Shown here piece by piece: positions 41,359 to 50,503 of a DNA stretch of 64,000 nt (the first letter of the stretch is position 1; each line of letters opens with the position of its first letter). The notes under the pieces are model-generated. The model was given only the letters and a program-made list of their open reading frames with translations, made no database searches and had not been told where the DNA came from. The position numbers were made by a program, and so were the translations under genes. This stretch comes from Hyphococcus aureus (GTDB lineage: Bacteria > Pseudomonadota > Alphaproteobacteria > Caulobacterales > Parvularculaceae): the NCBI RefSeq assembly GCF_042643165.1, contig NZ_JBHRSH010000002.1:310001-374000 (forward strand), given 5' to 3'.

Positions 41359-41523
41359 AGCCACACCCCTCTTCAATTTTGGTATTTATTGAAAATGACT
41401 ACTCAACAATAATCTTACTGTAGTATACAGCCTGTGTGCTGATCAAGCCTGTCAAAGCCAGGCTGTAAAGCTAAAAAAGATCGCCTGGATGGTTGCCAAA
41501 GATAGGGCGGACCCGCGGCCTGG

Positions 41524-42756
41524 TCACAGACCGGCGGCGATCAGACCGTCACGGTGCTTGCGCCGCATATGGGCGTTCGCCGCTGTGCGCAGCTTTTCAA
41601 CCTGCACATCGGTCTCGCAGGAGACACGGTTGCGGCCGTGATTTTTGGACAGGTAGAGCGCTTCATCGGCGCGGGCGATCACCGACAGAAGACCTTCGTC
41701 CGGCTGCAGCAGGGCGACGCCGAAACTCGCCGTAAAGGCGCTCGCAGCATCGTCATGGTCAGCGTCAATACGCAGCTTGCTAAAATCGCGGCGCAGTGCG
41801 TCCGCAAGATCCTTCACCACATGAACAGGTTCGCCGATGACAAGCATAGCGAATTCCTCGCCGCCGATGCGACCGGCAATGCGGTCATGGTCAGCATATT
41901 GGTTGAACAGGGCGCCAAGCTCCGCGATCACCATGTCTCCAAAGGCGTGGCCCCTTGTGTCATTGACCTGTTTGAAATGGTCGATGTCGGCGAGAATTAC
42001 AGCGACGAAGTCGTTGTCCTTTTGCATGCGCAACAGGCTTTCCGCCGCATCTTCAAAGCCGCGCCGGTTATAAACGCCGGAGAGGCGGTCAGTCACAGAG
42101 CGCTGTTGCAGTTCGTCGATAATATCGGTGCTACAGGCGACCAGAAGCGCCATGCCCGTTGTCACCGCACAGGCACCGACAACGAAATGCAGCGCCATCA
42201 CAAAGTCTGTCTGATCGAAACCGCTCGCCGAAAAAGACCATCCTGACAAATAGGCAAGCAGCACGGGGCGAACGAAACATTGCGCGCAGCTGACGAAGTA
42301 AATCCAGAAAATGACCTTGTCGATCGCGCGCGAGAGATGGTTGCGGATGTAAATCAGGCCGATCGAAAAGATCACGCCGCAACCGAAATTCGCGAGAAAG
42401 GAACTAGTCCAGCCATATCCATTCGTTGAATATGACCAGCTATAGAGCGCCATGTGAATGATGAACGCAGCGCCAAAGAGTTTCCACGGCGCCGACCCGC
42501 GATAAAGGCAGGCGACGCCAGCCGAAGACAAGACGGCTGTAAGAGCATAAACGCCGCTGATCGCAATGGCGCCTATTCTGAAAATGTCGGCCTGTTCAAG
42601 AATGTCGACGGTGAAGGCGGTTGCGCCGAGTAGATATGAAATGGCGAGCATCAGGACGGCGCGCGACGGCCGGACCGCGTTCACGGCGAAAAAGCCCGCT
42701 GAAAAAAGCAGGAATACGAGCGGGTTCAAAAGCTGGAAATAAGATTCCGCTTGCAC
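41524..42756 (-). CDS. Membrane-bound diguanylate cyclase (GGDEF)
   Basis: About 410 residues from a GTG at 42756; the frame extends to a TTG at 42807, but neither start is certain. Seven hydrophobic segments (roughly the first 210 residues) form a membrane sensor module. A GGDEF domain follows with LADIDHFKQVNDTRGHAFGD and an intact GRIGGEEF active site, so it should make c-di-GMP from GTP. The allosteric RxxD motif is absent (DHDR in that place), implying no classical product inhibition. A basic C-terminal tail of about 30 residues follows the domain. A near-match CtrA site lies upstream. Confidence 0.88.
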   Translation of the reverse strand: MQAESYFQLLNPLVFLLFSAGFFAVNAVRPSRAVLMLAISYLLGATAFTVDILEQADIFRIGAIAISGVYALTAVLSSAGVACLYRGSAPWKLFGAAFIIHMALYSWSYSTNGYGWTSSFLANFGCGVIFSIGLIYIRNHLSRAIDKVIFWIYFVSCAQCFVRPVLLAYLSGWSFSASGFDQTDFVMALHFVVGACAVTTGMALLVACSTDIIDELQQRSVTDRLSGVYNRRGFEDAAESLLRMQKDNDFVAVILADIDHFKQVNDTRGHAFGDMVIAELGALFNQYADHDRIAGRIGGEEFAMLVIGEPVHVVKDLADALRRDFSKLRIDADHDDAASAFTASFGVALLQPDEGLLSVIARADEALYLSKNHGRNRVSCETDVQVEKLRTAANAHMRRKHRDGLIAAGL

Positions 42757-42861
42757 GCTACGCAACACTCCACTCGGCAGGCCAACCCACCTTCCGGGTG
42801 TGATCAATAACGCGAAATTCGTAACGCAGCGTTATAGGACAGTGCAATTTTCGGGATTTGT

Positions 42862-42876
42862 TTAAGAAAAGGTTAC
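42862..42876 (-). promoter_or_regulatory. Possible CtrA-like site upstream of the diguanylate cyclase
   Basis: TTAA (42862-42865), seven bases, then TTAC (42873-42876): one mismatch from TTAA-N7-TTAA. A weak call. Confidence 0.2.
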
Positions 42877-42915
42877 GCAGATTGTTCGAAAGCGGCGGAT
42901 ATGAAAAGCGTTGCG

Positions 42916-43182
42916 TTAATCGCGGGGAATTTCAAACGCCTTGAGCTTGTCGAGGACGCTCCCCTGAAGCTCCGCCGGGGCCTCCATTTTGTCGGTCGCC
43001 CACGCATAGAGCTCCCGGTCATTCCGCTTTAACAGCGCTTCAAGCTGGTCCAGCTCGCCCGTTTCCATATCGCCGAGATGCGCCTTCGCGAAGCCGCCGA
43101 TAAGAAGGTCTGCTTCTTTGAAGCCGCGATAGGTTGCGAGATATAAAAGCCGCTTGCGGCGAATATCGATGGTTTCGCTCAT
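42916..43182 (-). CDS. sdhE: Succinate dehydrogenase assembly factor 2 (FAD assembly factor)
   Basis: An 88-residue SdhE, which assists covalent flavinylation of SdhA and FrdA. The RGxxE motif is YRGFKEADL, and the family-typical DQLEALLKRNDRELYAW follows. Its first codon overlaps the stop region of the upstream lipoprotein hydrolase by four bases, an arrangement that couples their translation. The usual neighbours recG and mfd are not directly adjacent. Confidence 0.95.
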   Translation of the reverse strand: MSETIDIRRKRLLYLATYRGFKEADLLIGGFAKAHLGDMETGELDQLEALLKRNDRELYAWATDKMEAPAELQGSVLDKLKAFEIPRD

Positions 43183-44120
43183 GCTTCACTATCCGTCATG
43201 GCGCGGATGACGCCGATAATCGCCTCGGTCTGGGAATGGTGAAGCGCATGTCCCGTATCGGGCAGCAGCAATAACGACGCGCCGTCGATTTCCGTGGCGA
43301 GCTGTTTTGAATGAATATCCGGGCTGACGGTCGTGTCGCTTGCGCCGGTGACAATGGCGACGGGGAGCGTCAGTGTTTCATAGCGTTCCTGTTGCGCGAT
43401 GATTTCCGCTTTCAGATGCGCGATGTCGGCGGCGTTGGATTTGAAGTCATGGGGGCGAAACAACAGCGAAAGGCCGCTTTGCTCGTAATAGCCTTCCGGC
43501 GGCGTATCGGGCGCAAAGGAGCTGGCGACATTCTTTTCCGCAGATAAAGACCCGTAAGGCGGGATCACGATCCGGCGCAGAAGAAAGCCCGCGACGGGCC
43601 AGCCGGACACCTTATTGTACCAGGCAATGCCGCCCGGCCATTCATGACTGACCGCCGCCAACAGGACGAGCCCGCTCATCTCCTCCTGATAGTCGAGCGC
43701 ATAGCGCAACGCCACGGCGCCGCCAAAACTCTGGCCCACCACCACTGGATTTTCGACGCCGAGCGCGTCTGCGGCGCCCTTGATCAGCCGCGCCTGTGTC
43801 TCCAGCCGCCAGCCATCATCGGGGCGAGAGGAATAACCCCGCCCCGGCCGGTCAATCAGAATGACACGATGATCCGCAGACAGACGATCGCCAAGCGCCA
43901 GTTTCATATCGCGCAAGTTTACGCTGGCGCCATGGATCAGGATCAGCGGCGGATATGCGCTGTCGCGCGGCCCCAAATCCATGACGTGAATCTGCTCCCC
44001 CTCAATCTCAAGAAAAGACCCAATCGCGGGGGCGCTCTTTTGCGCCGACCATGTCGCACAGCCGGAAAGTCCGGTCAGCGCTGCGACAATAAAAAGGGCG
44101 ATCAGGAGGCTCACGCGCAT
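43179..44120 (-). CDS. Alpha/beta hydrolase lipoprotein
   Basis: A 313-residue alpha/beta hydrolase with a lipoprotein signal: lipobox LSGC, Cys21. The catalytic core has LIHGASVNLRDM (oxyanion hole), DRPGRGYSSRP, and the Ser nucleophile elbow VVGQSFGGAVA; the His is in PDTGHALHHSQ and the acid is probably the Asp of GASDTTVSPD. It is likely an esterase, lipase or peptidase anchored to the membrane. It is coupled to sdhE by a four-base overlap and follows tpiA by six bases. Confidence 0.88.
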   Translation of the reverse strand: MRVSLLIALFIVAALTGLSGCATWSAQKSAPAIGSFLEIEGEQIHVMDLGPRDSAYPPLILIHGASVNLRDMKLALGDRLSADHRVILIDRPGRGYSSRPDDGWRLETQARLIKGAADALGVENPVVVGQSFGGAVALRYALDYQEEMSGLVLLAAVSHEWPGGIAWYNKVSGWPVAGFLLRRIVIPPYGSLSAEKNVASSFAPDTPPEGYYEQSGLSLLFRPHDFKSNAADIAHLKAEIIAQQERYETLTLPVAIVTGASDTTVSPDIHSKQLATEIDGASLLLLPDTGHALHHSQTEAIIGVIRAMTDSEA

Positions 44121-44126
44121 TGCGGC

Positions 44127-44855
44127 CTACATCTCGCCCGGGGCCGCTTCGACGATGGGATAGAAATCATCGGCTTTCAGGCTGGCGCCGCCGACAAGGG
44201 CGCCATTGACGTTGGAGATGGCGAGAATTTCCTTGGCGTTGCCGGGCTTCACCGAGCCGCCATAAAGAAGACGCGTGCCTTCCGGCGTTTTCGACCGGAT
44301 GAAATCGTGCATCTCGGAGATGTCGTGATTGGTCGGCGTCAGCCCGGTGCCAATCGCCCAGACCGGCTCATAGGCGACCACATAGGTTTCGCCGGTCTCG
44401 GGCAATGAGCCGGAAAGCTGTGCGCCGACAATTTCAAGCGCCTTGCCGCCTTCACGTTCGTCTTTGGTCTCCCCGACGCAGATGATGGGCGTCAGCCCGG
44501 CCCGGAAGGCGGCCTCAGCCTTGGCCTTGACGATGGCGTCGGTTTCACCGTGATCGGCCCGGCGCTCGGAATGGCCGACAATCACATAGGCGGCCCCGGC
44601 GTCGGCCAGCATTTCCGCGCTGATGTCGCCGGTATGGGCGCCGCTGGCCAGGGGATGACAGTCCTGCCCGCCGATCTGGATCGCCTCATCGGAATAGCTG
44701 GCGGCGAAAGCGGCGACGAGGGTCGCCGGCGGACAGATAAGAACCTCGCGATCATCAGGGGCCGAGCCCCCGAGCTTGGCGATCAGCGCGTCGATTTCCC
44801 CCTTCGCGCCAGCCAGCCCGTTCATCTTCCAATTCCCGGCAATCAGCGGTTTCAT
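44127..44855 (-). CDS. tpiA: Triosephosphate isomerase
   Basis: A 242-residue TIM barrel interconverting dihydroxyacetone phosphate and glyceraldehyde 3-phosphate. The N-terminus is KPLIAGNWKMNG with catalytic Asn and Lys, the electrophilic His is in IVGHSERR, the catalytic Glu is in VAYEPVWAIGTG, and LYGGSVKPGNA is the phosphate-binding loop. It is divergent from ppiD, a pairing common in Alphaproteobacteria. Confidence 0.97.
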   Translation of the reverse strand: MKPLIAGNWKMNGLAGAKGEIDALIAKLGGSAPDDREVLICPPATLVAAFAASYSDEAIQIGGQDCHPLASGAHTGDISAEMLADAGAAYVIVGHSERRADHGETDAIVKAKAEAAFRAGLTPIICVGETKDEREGGKALEIVGAQLSGSLPETGETYVVAYEPVWAIGTGLTPTNHDISEMHDFIRSKTPEGTRLLYGGSVKPGNAKEILAISNVNGALVGGASLKADDFYPIVEAAPGEM

Positions 44856-45037
44856 GGGCCTTGGCTCCCTTCATATTGTCGACTTTGGGCCGGGGTAAGC
44901 GATGCGGCGGGGCCTGTCCAGTCGGCGCGGCCAGCTATGCGCGGCGGCGGCCTTGCCGTTGACACAGGGCGCCACTAGGTTACGCCGCAATTTTGGAATG
45001 CGGCCAAGGATTTGGCCGATAAATCGAGGCGGTATCA

Positions 45038-46933
45038 ATGCTCAGTCAGGTTCGCGGCGCGCTCAAAGGGGCGGTAGCCTGGATCGTCATCATTCTTCTG
45101 GTCGCGGCGTTCGCCTTGTGGCAGGTGCCGAATGCGTCGCAGCTGCTCGCAAATTCCGCGGTCACAGTGGGAAATGAAAGCTTCTCGCAGCGGACGGTCA
45201 GCAGCGAGTTTGACCAGACCTTCCAGCGCGCCTCGCGTGAGTCCGGCGGCGGTCTCACCCGTGAAGAGGCGGTCGCTAGCGGCATGGCGCGTCAGGTGGT
45301 CGACCGGCTCGTCACGCAATCGGCGCTCGACCAGTACGCCCAGAAGATGAATCTCGCCCTGCCCCGCTCGGCGATCCGCGACTATCTTCAGGAAAGCGAG
45401 ATGTTCCAGAACCCGGCGACCGGCGCCTTTGACCGCACGACGCTGGAAAACATTCTGTTGAGCAACGGGCTGTCGGTGAAGCAGTTCGAAACCATGATGC
45501 ATGACGACCTTCGCCGGAGCCAACTGGTCGAAGCGCTGGTGTCGGAAGCCTCGGCGCCGGACAGTCTGATGGATGCGATGGTCCTGCGCGAAACCGAACG
45601 CCGCCGCGTCGCCTATCTCACAGTGACAGATGAGATGTCCGGTGAAGCCGCCGAGCCCACGCCGGAAGATCTTCAGGCCTATTATCAGGAGAATGAAGAG
45701 GTCTTCACGGCGCCCGAATACAGAACATTCGACCTTCTGGTGCTGCGCGCAGATGATTTCCGTGAAGGTCTTGAAGCGTCGGAAGATGAAATGCGCCGTC
45801 TTTATGAAGCGGGCAAGGACCGGCTTTACTCCACGCAGGAAACGCGCACTCTTTATCAGATCACCTATGAAACCGAAGCGGAGGCCGAAGCCGCCGTCGC
45901 CGATCTGGCTCAGGGCGAAAGCTTTGAAAGCCTCGCGCTTGAGCGTGGAATGACGCTGGACGCCGTGACCTTTGCGGACGCCACGCAAAGCCAGATCGTC
46001 GATCCGGCGGTTGGCGCTGCCGCCTTCGAGGCCGGCGTTGCAGAAGGCGCTGTGGTTGGGCCCGTGCGCAGTCTCTTTGGCTGGACAGTGGCGCAGGTCG
46101 CCGCGGTCACGCCAGGCGAGGAGCGCTCATTTGAGGATGTGCGCCCCGAACTCGAAGCCTCGTTCCTCGACAATGATGTGCGCCGCCGCATGCAGGACGC
46201 CCTCGACGAGATCGAGGAAGTCCGCGACACCGGCGCCGAACTCGCTGAGGCGGCGGAAGCGGCAGGCTACACACTGGAAACATTCGGCCCCATCGATCGT
46301 GTCAGCTTCGCGCCGGGCGGCGCCATCATCGACAAGGTGCCGGGCGAGGCGATCGCGGAAGCCTTTCAGCTTGATGAGGGCGAGCAAAGCGAGGCGCTGC
46401 GCCTCGCCACCGAAGACGGTTATTTCTTCGTCTCCCTGCGCGAGATCATCCCTCCCGCGTTGAAGCCTTATGACTATGTCGAGGCGGAGGTTGAGCAGCG
46501 CTGGCGCGCCGACGAACGCCGTGAGCGTATTGAAAACACCGTCGCCGCGATTCGCGAAGCGGTGGCCGCGGGCGACAGCCTAAATGACGTCGCCGACACT
46601 TATGGCCGCGCGCCGATTGAACTCGTGATCGATCGCCGCTTCACCAATGAAGTGATCAACAAGCCGTTCAACGAGAAAATCTTCTTCGCCAAGCTCAATG
46701 ATCTCGTTTCAAGCACTGTGGGCAACAATGGTGCGCAGGTGATCGCCGAAGTGCGCGAAATCGGCTTTGGCCGCAGCGCCATTTCGCCTGCCGAAGAAGC
46801 GCGCCTAGCTGAACTGGTCGGCATGCAGCTCGACCAGGAATTGATCTCGGCTTTTGTCGAAGGCATCCGCGAGGATTACGGGGTCAAGATCAATCAAACC
46901 CAGATCGACGCGATCTTCAGCGACGGATTCTAG
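45038..46933 (+). CDS. PpiD/SurA-type periplasmic peptidyl-prolyl isomerase
   Basis: A 631-residue membrane-anchored chaperone. A single N-terminal membrane segment (about 13-30, WIVIILLVAAFALW) leads to a SurA_N-like domain (about 40-200), a PpiC/parvulin-like region (about 225-365) and a helical C-terminal domain. The order matches PpiD, which assists folding of outer-membrane proteins leaving the Sec translocon. The parvulin core is divergent, as is common in PpiD, so isomerase activity is uncertain. A near-consensus TTGACA lies at 44959-44964. trpE starts six bases after its stop, so the two are probably cotranscribed. Confidence 0.9.
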   Translation: MLSQVRGALKGAVAWIVIILLVAAFALWQVPNASQLLANSAVTVGNESFSQRTVSSEFDQTFQRASRESGGGLTREEAVASGMARQVVDRLVTQSALDQYAQKMNLALPRSAIRDYLQESEMFQNPATGAFDRTTLENILLSNGLSVKQFETMMHDDLRRSQLVEALVSEASAPDSLMDAMVLRETERRRVAYLTVTDEMSGEAAEPTPEDLQAYYQENEEVFTAPEYRTFDLLVLRADDFREGLEASEDEMRRLYEAGKDRLYSTQETRTLYQITYETEAEAEAAVADLAQGESFESLALERGMTLDAVTFADATQSQIVDPAVGAAAFEAGVAEGAVVGPVRSLFGWTVAQVAAVTPGEERSFEDVRPELEASFLDNDVRRRMQDALDEIEEVRDTGAELAEAAEAAGYTLETFGPIDRVSFAPGGAIIDKVPGEAIAEAFQLDEGEQSEALRLATEDGYFFVSLREIIPPALKPYDYVEAEVEQRWRADERRERIENTVAAIREAVAAGDSLNDVADTYGRAPIELVIDRRFTNEVINKPFNEKIFFAKLNDLVSSTVGNNGAQVIAEVREIGFGRSAISPAEEARLAELVGMQLDQELISAFVEGIREDYGVKINQTQIDAIFSDGF

Positions 46934-46939
46934 CCTGCC

Positions 46940-48445
46940 GTGAGCGTAAGTCCCGATTTTGAAAGTTTTGAGCGGACTTATGCTGACGGGAGGCCGCAGT
47001 TAATCTGGCGCAGTCTGGTCAACGATCTCGAAACGCCGGTGTCGGCCTATCTGAAACTCGCCGCCAATCGCAAAAACGCCTTCCTGCTGGAATCTGTTGA
47101 AGGCGGCGAACAGCTCGGCCGTTTCTCGATCATCGGTTTCAAACCCGATATTATCTGGCGCGCGGACGGCGCAAGGTCGGAGATCAACCGCAACGCCGCC
47201 GTCGATGTGAACGCGTTTCAGCCTGAAGAAGGGCCGGCGCTCGAAAACCTTAAAAGGTTGCTGGCCGAATCCGAAGTCACCCCGCCCGAAGGCGCGCCGC
47301 CCATGGCCGCCGGCGTGTTCGGTTATCTCGGCTATGACATGGTGCGCCAGATGGAGCGCCTCGGCCCGAAACCGGAAGGCGGCCTTGGAACGCCGGATGC
47401 GCTATTCATCCGCCCCACTGTCGTTGCGATCTTCGACAATGTGCGTCAGGAAATCAGCCTGTTCTCACCAGTGCGGCCGGAGCCTGGCGTGCCGGCGCGC
47501 GCAGCTTATTCTCGCGCGGCCGAACGCCTTGCTGACGCCATATCGGATTTGCAGGCGCCCCTGGCCGAGGCGCGCAGCGCCGTAGATGAGAGCGCGCTGG
47601 AAGCGCCGCAAAAATCAAACACACCTGAAGCCGATTACAAGGCGATGGTGGCGCGCGCGAAAGACTATATCGGCGCTGGGGACATTTTTCAGGTGGTGCT
47701 GAGCCAGCGTTTCTCCCGGCCCTTCGATGCGCCGCCTTTTTCCCTGTATCGTGCGCTCAGGCGATCGAACCCCTCGCCTTTCATGTTCTATTTTAATTTC
47801 GATGATTTTCATGTGATCGGATCGAGCCCGGAGATTCTGGTGCGCGTGCGCGATGGCGAAATCACCATCCGCCCCATCGCCGGCACCCGCCCGCGCGGCG
47901 CCACCCCTCAGGAAGATAACAGACTCGCCGAAGAGCTGATCAACGATCCGAAAGAACGCGCGGAACATCTGATGCTGCTCGATCTTGGCCGCAATGATGT
48001 GGGGCGGTCGGCGGCGGTCGGCACGGTCAAGGTGACGGACCAGTTCACTATAGAGCGCTATAGCCATGTCATGCACATCGTCTCCAATGTGGTTGGCCGT
48101 TTGCGCGATGGCGAACATCCCGTGAATGCGGTCGTCAGCGGTTTTCCGGCAGGCACCGTTTCCGGGGCGCCGAAAATTCGCGCCATGGAAATTATCGACG
48201 AACTCGAAAAAGACGCGCGCGGCGTTTACGCCGGCGCCATCGGCTATTTCTCCGCCAACGGCAATGTGGACACCTGCATCGCGCTGCGCACCGCTGTGGT
48301 CAAGGACGGGACAATGTATGTGCAGGCGGGCGCCGGGATTGTCGCCGATTCCGATCCGGCCTCGGAGCAGGCTGAATGCGAAAACAAGGCGAAGGCGTTG
48401 TTCGCAGCGGCCAAATCCGCCCTCGCCCGCGAAGGCAACCGCTGA
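46940..48445 (+). CDS. trpE: Anthranilate synthase component I
   Basis: A 501-residue chorismate-using synthase, starting with GTG. The allosteric tryptophan-binding motif LLES is visible (FLLESVEGG), and the C-terminal chorismate-binding domain includes IAGTRPRGATPQEDN, SHVMHIVSNVVG, GFPAGTVSGAPKIRAME and AGAGIVADSDP. It works with TrpG to make anthranilate. It follows ppiD by six bases, but its partner trpG lies about 3.2 kb downstream behind two unrelated genes. Confidence 0.97.
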   Translation: MSVSPDFESFERTYADGRPQLIWRSLVNDLETPVSAYLKLAANRKNAFLLESVEGGEQLGRFSIIGFKPDIIWRADGARSEINRNAAVDVNAFQPEEGPALENLKRLLAESEVTPPEGAPPMAAGVFGYLGYDMVRQMERLGPKPEGGLGTPDALFIRPTVVAIFDNVRQEISLFSPVRPEPGVPARAAYSRAAERLADAISDLQAPLAEARSAVDESALEAPQKSNTPEADYKAMVARAKDYIGAGDIFQVVLSQRFSRPFDAPPFSLYRALRRSNPSPFMFYFNFDDFHVIGSSPEILVRVRDGEITIRPIAGTRPRGATPQEDNRLAEELINDPKERAEHLMLLDLGRNDVGRSAAVGTVKVTDQFTIERYSHVMHIVSNVVGRLRDGEHPVNAVVSGFPAGTVSGAPKIRAMEIIDELEKDARGVYAGAIGYFSANGNVDTCIALRTAVVKDGTMYVQAGAGIVADSDPASEQAECENKAKALFAAAKSALAREGNR

Positions 48446-48447
48446 TC

Positions 48448-48471
48448 ACGGGGCTTAGCGCCGTCATTTTT
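48448..48471 (+). terminator. Possible terminator after trpE
   Basis: An imperfect hairpin (48448-48464, one internal G-G mismatch) followed by a five-T run (48467-48471), directly after the trpE stop. Moderate support. Confidence 0.35.
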
Positions 48472-48589
48472 GCGACGAATTGCTCGCCTCTTGCGATAAA
48501 GCCCTCGGCTCCCAGCGCGAATATGCCTTAAAACCCTCTCAGGCTGCGCGTATATCACACGCGCTCAAAGACCATGGAAGGGGTGCCTC

Positions 48590-50434
48590 ATGATGAAATC
48601 ACTCAAGGCCGCACTGGCCGCGACGACGGCTTTCGCCGCACTGACAGGCGCAAGCGTCTACGCACAAACAACGGAGCCGGCGGCGATGGAAGCCGCGCAA
48701 ACCGAAGACGAACGCCTGTCCGCGTTTTTCGAGGAAATTTTCCAGCGCAATCTCGCCAACAGTCCGATCTTTCAGGCCCAGATGGGAATGAAGACCGAAC
48801 GCTATGGCGAATGGGATGATTTCTCCGATGCTGAAGCGATCCGTCAGAATGAAGAAACAAAAGATGACCTGAGCCGTCTTCGCGCGGAATTCGACTACGA
48901 CAAACTTTCTGAGCAGTCGAAAGTCAGCTATCGCATTTTCGAATTCCTGCAGGAGCGGGCCCTCGAAGGTTTTGACTACCGTTTCCATGGTTACGCCTTC
49001 TCGACCATGAACAATCCGTCGACCTTCCCGGCGACATTCCTGCAGAATATCCACCGCGTCGACAATGTTTCTGACGCGGAAGCCTATGTCTCGCGTATCA
49101 ACAAGCTCGATGTCGCCATGGAGCAATTGATTGAAGGCATCGATATGGCTGCAGAGCGCGGCATTGTGCCGACCTCGTTTTCCTTCGACCCTGTGCTCGA
49201 AGACAGTGCCAATATGGTCAAAGGCGCGCCGTTCGACGATAGCGGCGAAGACAACGCCATCTATGCGGATTTCAAGACCAAGGTTGATGCGCTTGAAATT
49301 TCCGCGTCGGAAAAGGCCCGTCTTATTTCTGAGGCCGAAGCGGCGCTGACGGGCCCTTATAAAACCGCCTATGAAAGCTTTATCGCCAAGGTAGCGTCTT
49401 TGCGCGACCGCTCACACGGCCCCAACGGCGTCTGGGCGTTGCCGCAGGGTAAGGAATACTACGAAAACCAGATTTCATTCTGGACCAGCGAAAAAGACCT
49501 TTCCGCGGCGGAGATTCACAAGATCGGCCTTAAGGATGTGAAACGCATCCGCAAAGAAATGGAAAAAATCATCAAGCAGGTCGGCTTTGACGGCTCTCTG
49601 TCTGAGTTCTTCACCTTCCTGCGCACCGATCCGTCGAATTTCTTTCCGAACACTGATGAAGGCCGTCAGGCTTATCTGGATCAGTCAAAAGGCTATATCG
49701 ACTCGATCTATGCGGATGTGGACAAATATTTCAATATTCTGCCGAAAGCCCCGCTTGAAGTGCGCAAGGTTGAGGAGTGGCGTGAAGAAACAGCGCCCAT
49801 CGCGTTTTATAACCGTCCGTCCCCGGATGGTTTGCGCCCAGGCATCTACTACGTCAATCTGAAAGACATGACGACTAAACAGAAGCATGAGATGGAAACC
49901 GTCGCCTATCACGAAGGCGCGCCGGGCCACCATTTCCAGATTGCAATCCAGCAGGAACTGACCGGCGTTCCCACCTTCCAGAAATTCGCCTTTTTCGGCG
50001 CCTATACGGAAGGCTGGGGGCTTTACGCTGAGCGTCTTGCCAAGGAGGAAGGCCGCTTCACCGATCCGATGCAAGATTTCGGGCGGCTCCAAAATGAGAT
50101 GCTGCGGGCCTGCCGTCTTGTTGTCGACACCGGCGGACATTCAAAAAAATGGACGCGCGAACAGATGATCCAGTTCATGCTCGACAACAATCCGATGACT
50201 GAGGAAGACGTGACCAAGGAAGTCGAGCGCTATCTCGACATGCCGGGTCAGGCCCTCTCCTACAAGATTGGTATGATCAAGATCCTCGACCTGCGTGACA
50301 AAGCGAAAAAAGCGCTGGGCGATGATTTCGACCTGCGCGATTTCCATGATGTCGTGTTGAAAAACGGCGCCGTCGCGCTGCCGATCCTGGAAGAACTTGT
50401 CGACGCTTATATCGCCGACAAAAAAGCGTCGTAA
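48590..50434 (+). CDS. DUF885-family exported metal-dependent hydrolase
   Basis: A 614-residue protein with a signal peptide ending near SVYA-Q. The DUF885 signature HEGAPGHH starts at His441 (HExxxxHH) and is followed by an acidic Glu in YTEGWGLYAE, a metallopeptidase-like metal site distantly related to M3/M32 enzymes. The start has GGAAGGGG upstream, with two consecutive ATG codons. Members are periplasmic or lipoprotein hydrolases, probably peptidases, with unproven substrates. It has its own strong terminator and stands between trpE and trpGDC. Confidence 0.9.
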   Translation: MMKSLKAALAATTAFAALTGASVYAQTTEPAAMEAAQTEDERLSAFFEEIFQRNLANSPIFQAQMGMKTERYGEWDDFSDAEAIRQNEETKDDLSRLRAEFDYDKLSEQSKVSYRIFEFLQERALEGFDYRFHGYAFSTMNNPSTFPATFLQNIHRVDNVSDAEAYVSRINKLDVAMEQLIEGIDMAAERGIVPTSFSFDPVLEDSANMVKGAPFDDSGEDNAIYADFKTKVDALEISASEKARLISEAEAALTGPYKTAYESFIAKVASLRDRSHGPNGVWALPQGKEYYENQISFWTSEKDLSAAEIHKIGLKDVKRIRKEMEKIIKQVGFDGSLSEFFTFLRTDPSNFFPNTDEGRQAYLDQSKGYIDSIYADVDKYFNILPKAPLEVRKVEEWREETAPIAFYNRPSPDGLRPGIYYVNLKDMTTKQKHEMETVAYHEGAPGHHFQIAIQQELTGVPTFQKFAFFGAYTEGWGLYAERLAKEEGRFTDPMQDFGRLQNEMLRACRLVVDTGGHSKKWTREQMIQFMLDNNPMTEEDVTKEVERYLDMPGQALSYKIGMIKILDLRDKAKKALGDDFDLRDFHDVVLKNGAVALPILEELVDAYIADKKAS

Positions 50435-50470
50435 CAAGCGCTGTCAGATCGTTAAATTTCAAATCAGGAA

Positions 50471-50495
50471 AAGAGCGCTTCGGCGCTCTTTTTTT
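50471..50495 (+). terminator. Bidirectional terminator between the DUF885 and YibQ-like genes
   Basis: A perfect eight-base-pair stem (50471-50478 with 50483-50490), TTCG tetraloop and T run on the plus strand (50489-50495). On the minus strand it also ends in TTTTCC, so it can serve both convergent genes. Confidence 0.85.
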
Positions 50496-50503
50496 GTGCG
50501 CCT

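Noticed and set aside
41446..41464. Inverted repeat AGCCTG/CAGGCT downstream of the diguanylate cyclase, considered as its terminator
   Set aside because: On the minus strand no T run follows the hairpin, so the evidence is too weak to call it.
45035..45988. A 317-codon minus-strand frame
   Set aside because: Antisense to the N-terminal half of the PpiD-like gene; Arg/His-rich composition typical of shadow frames.
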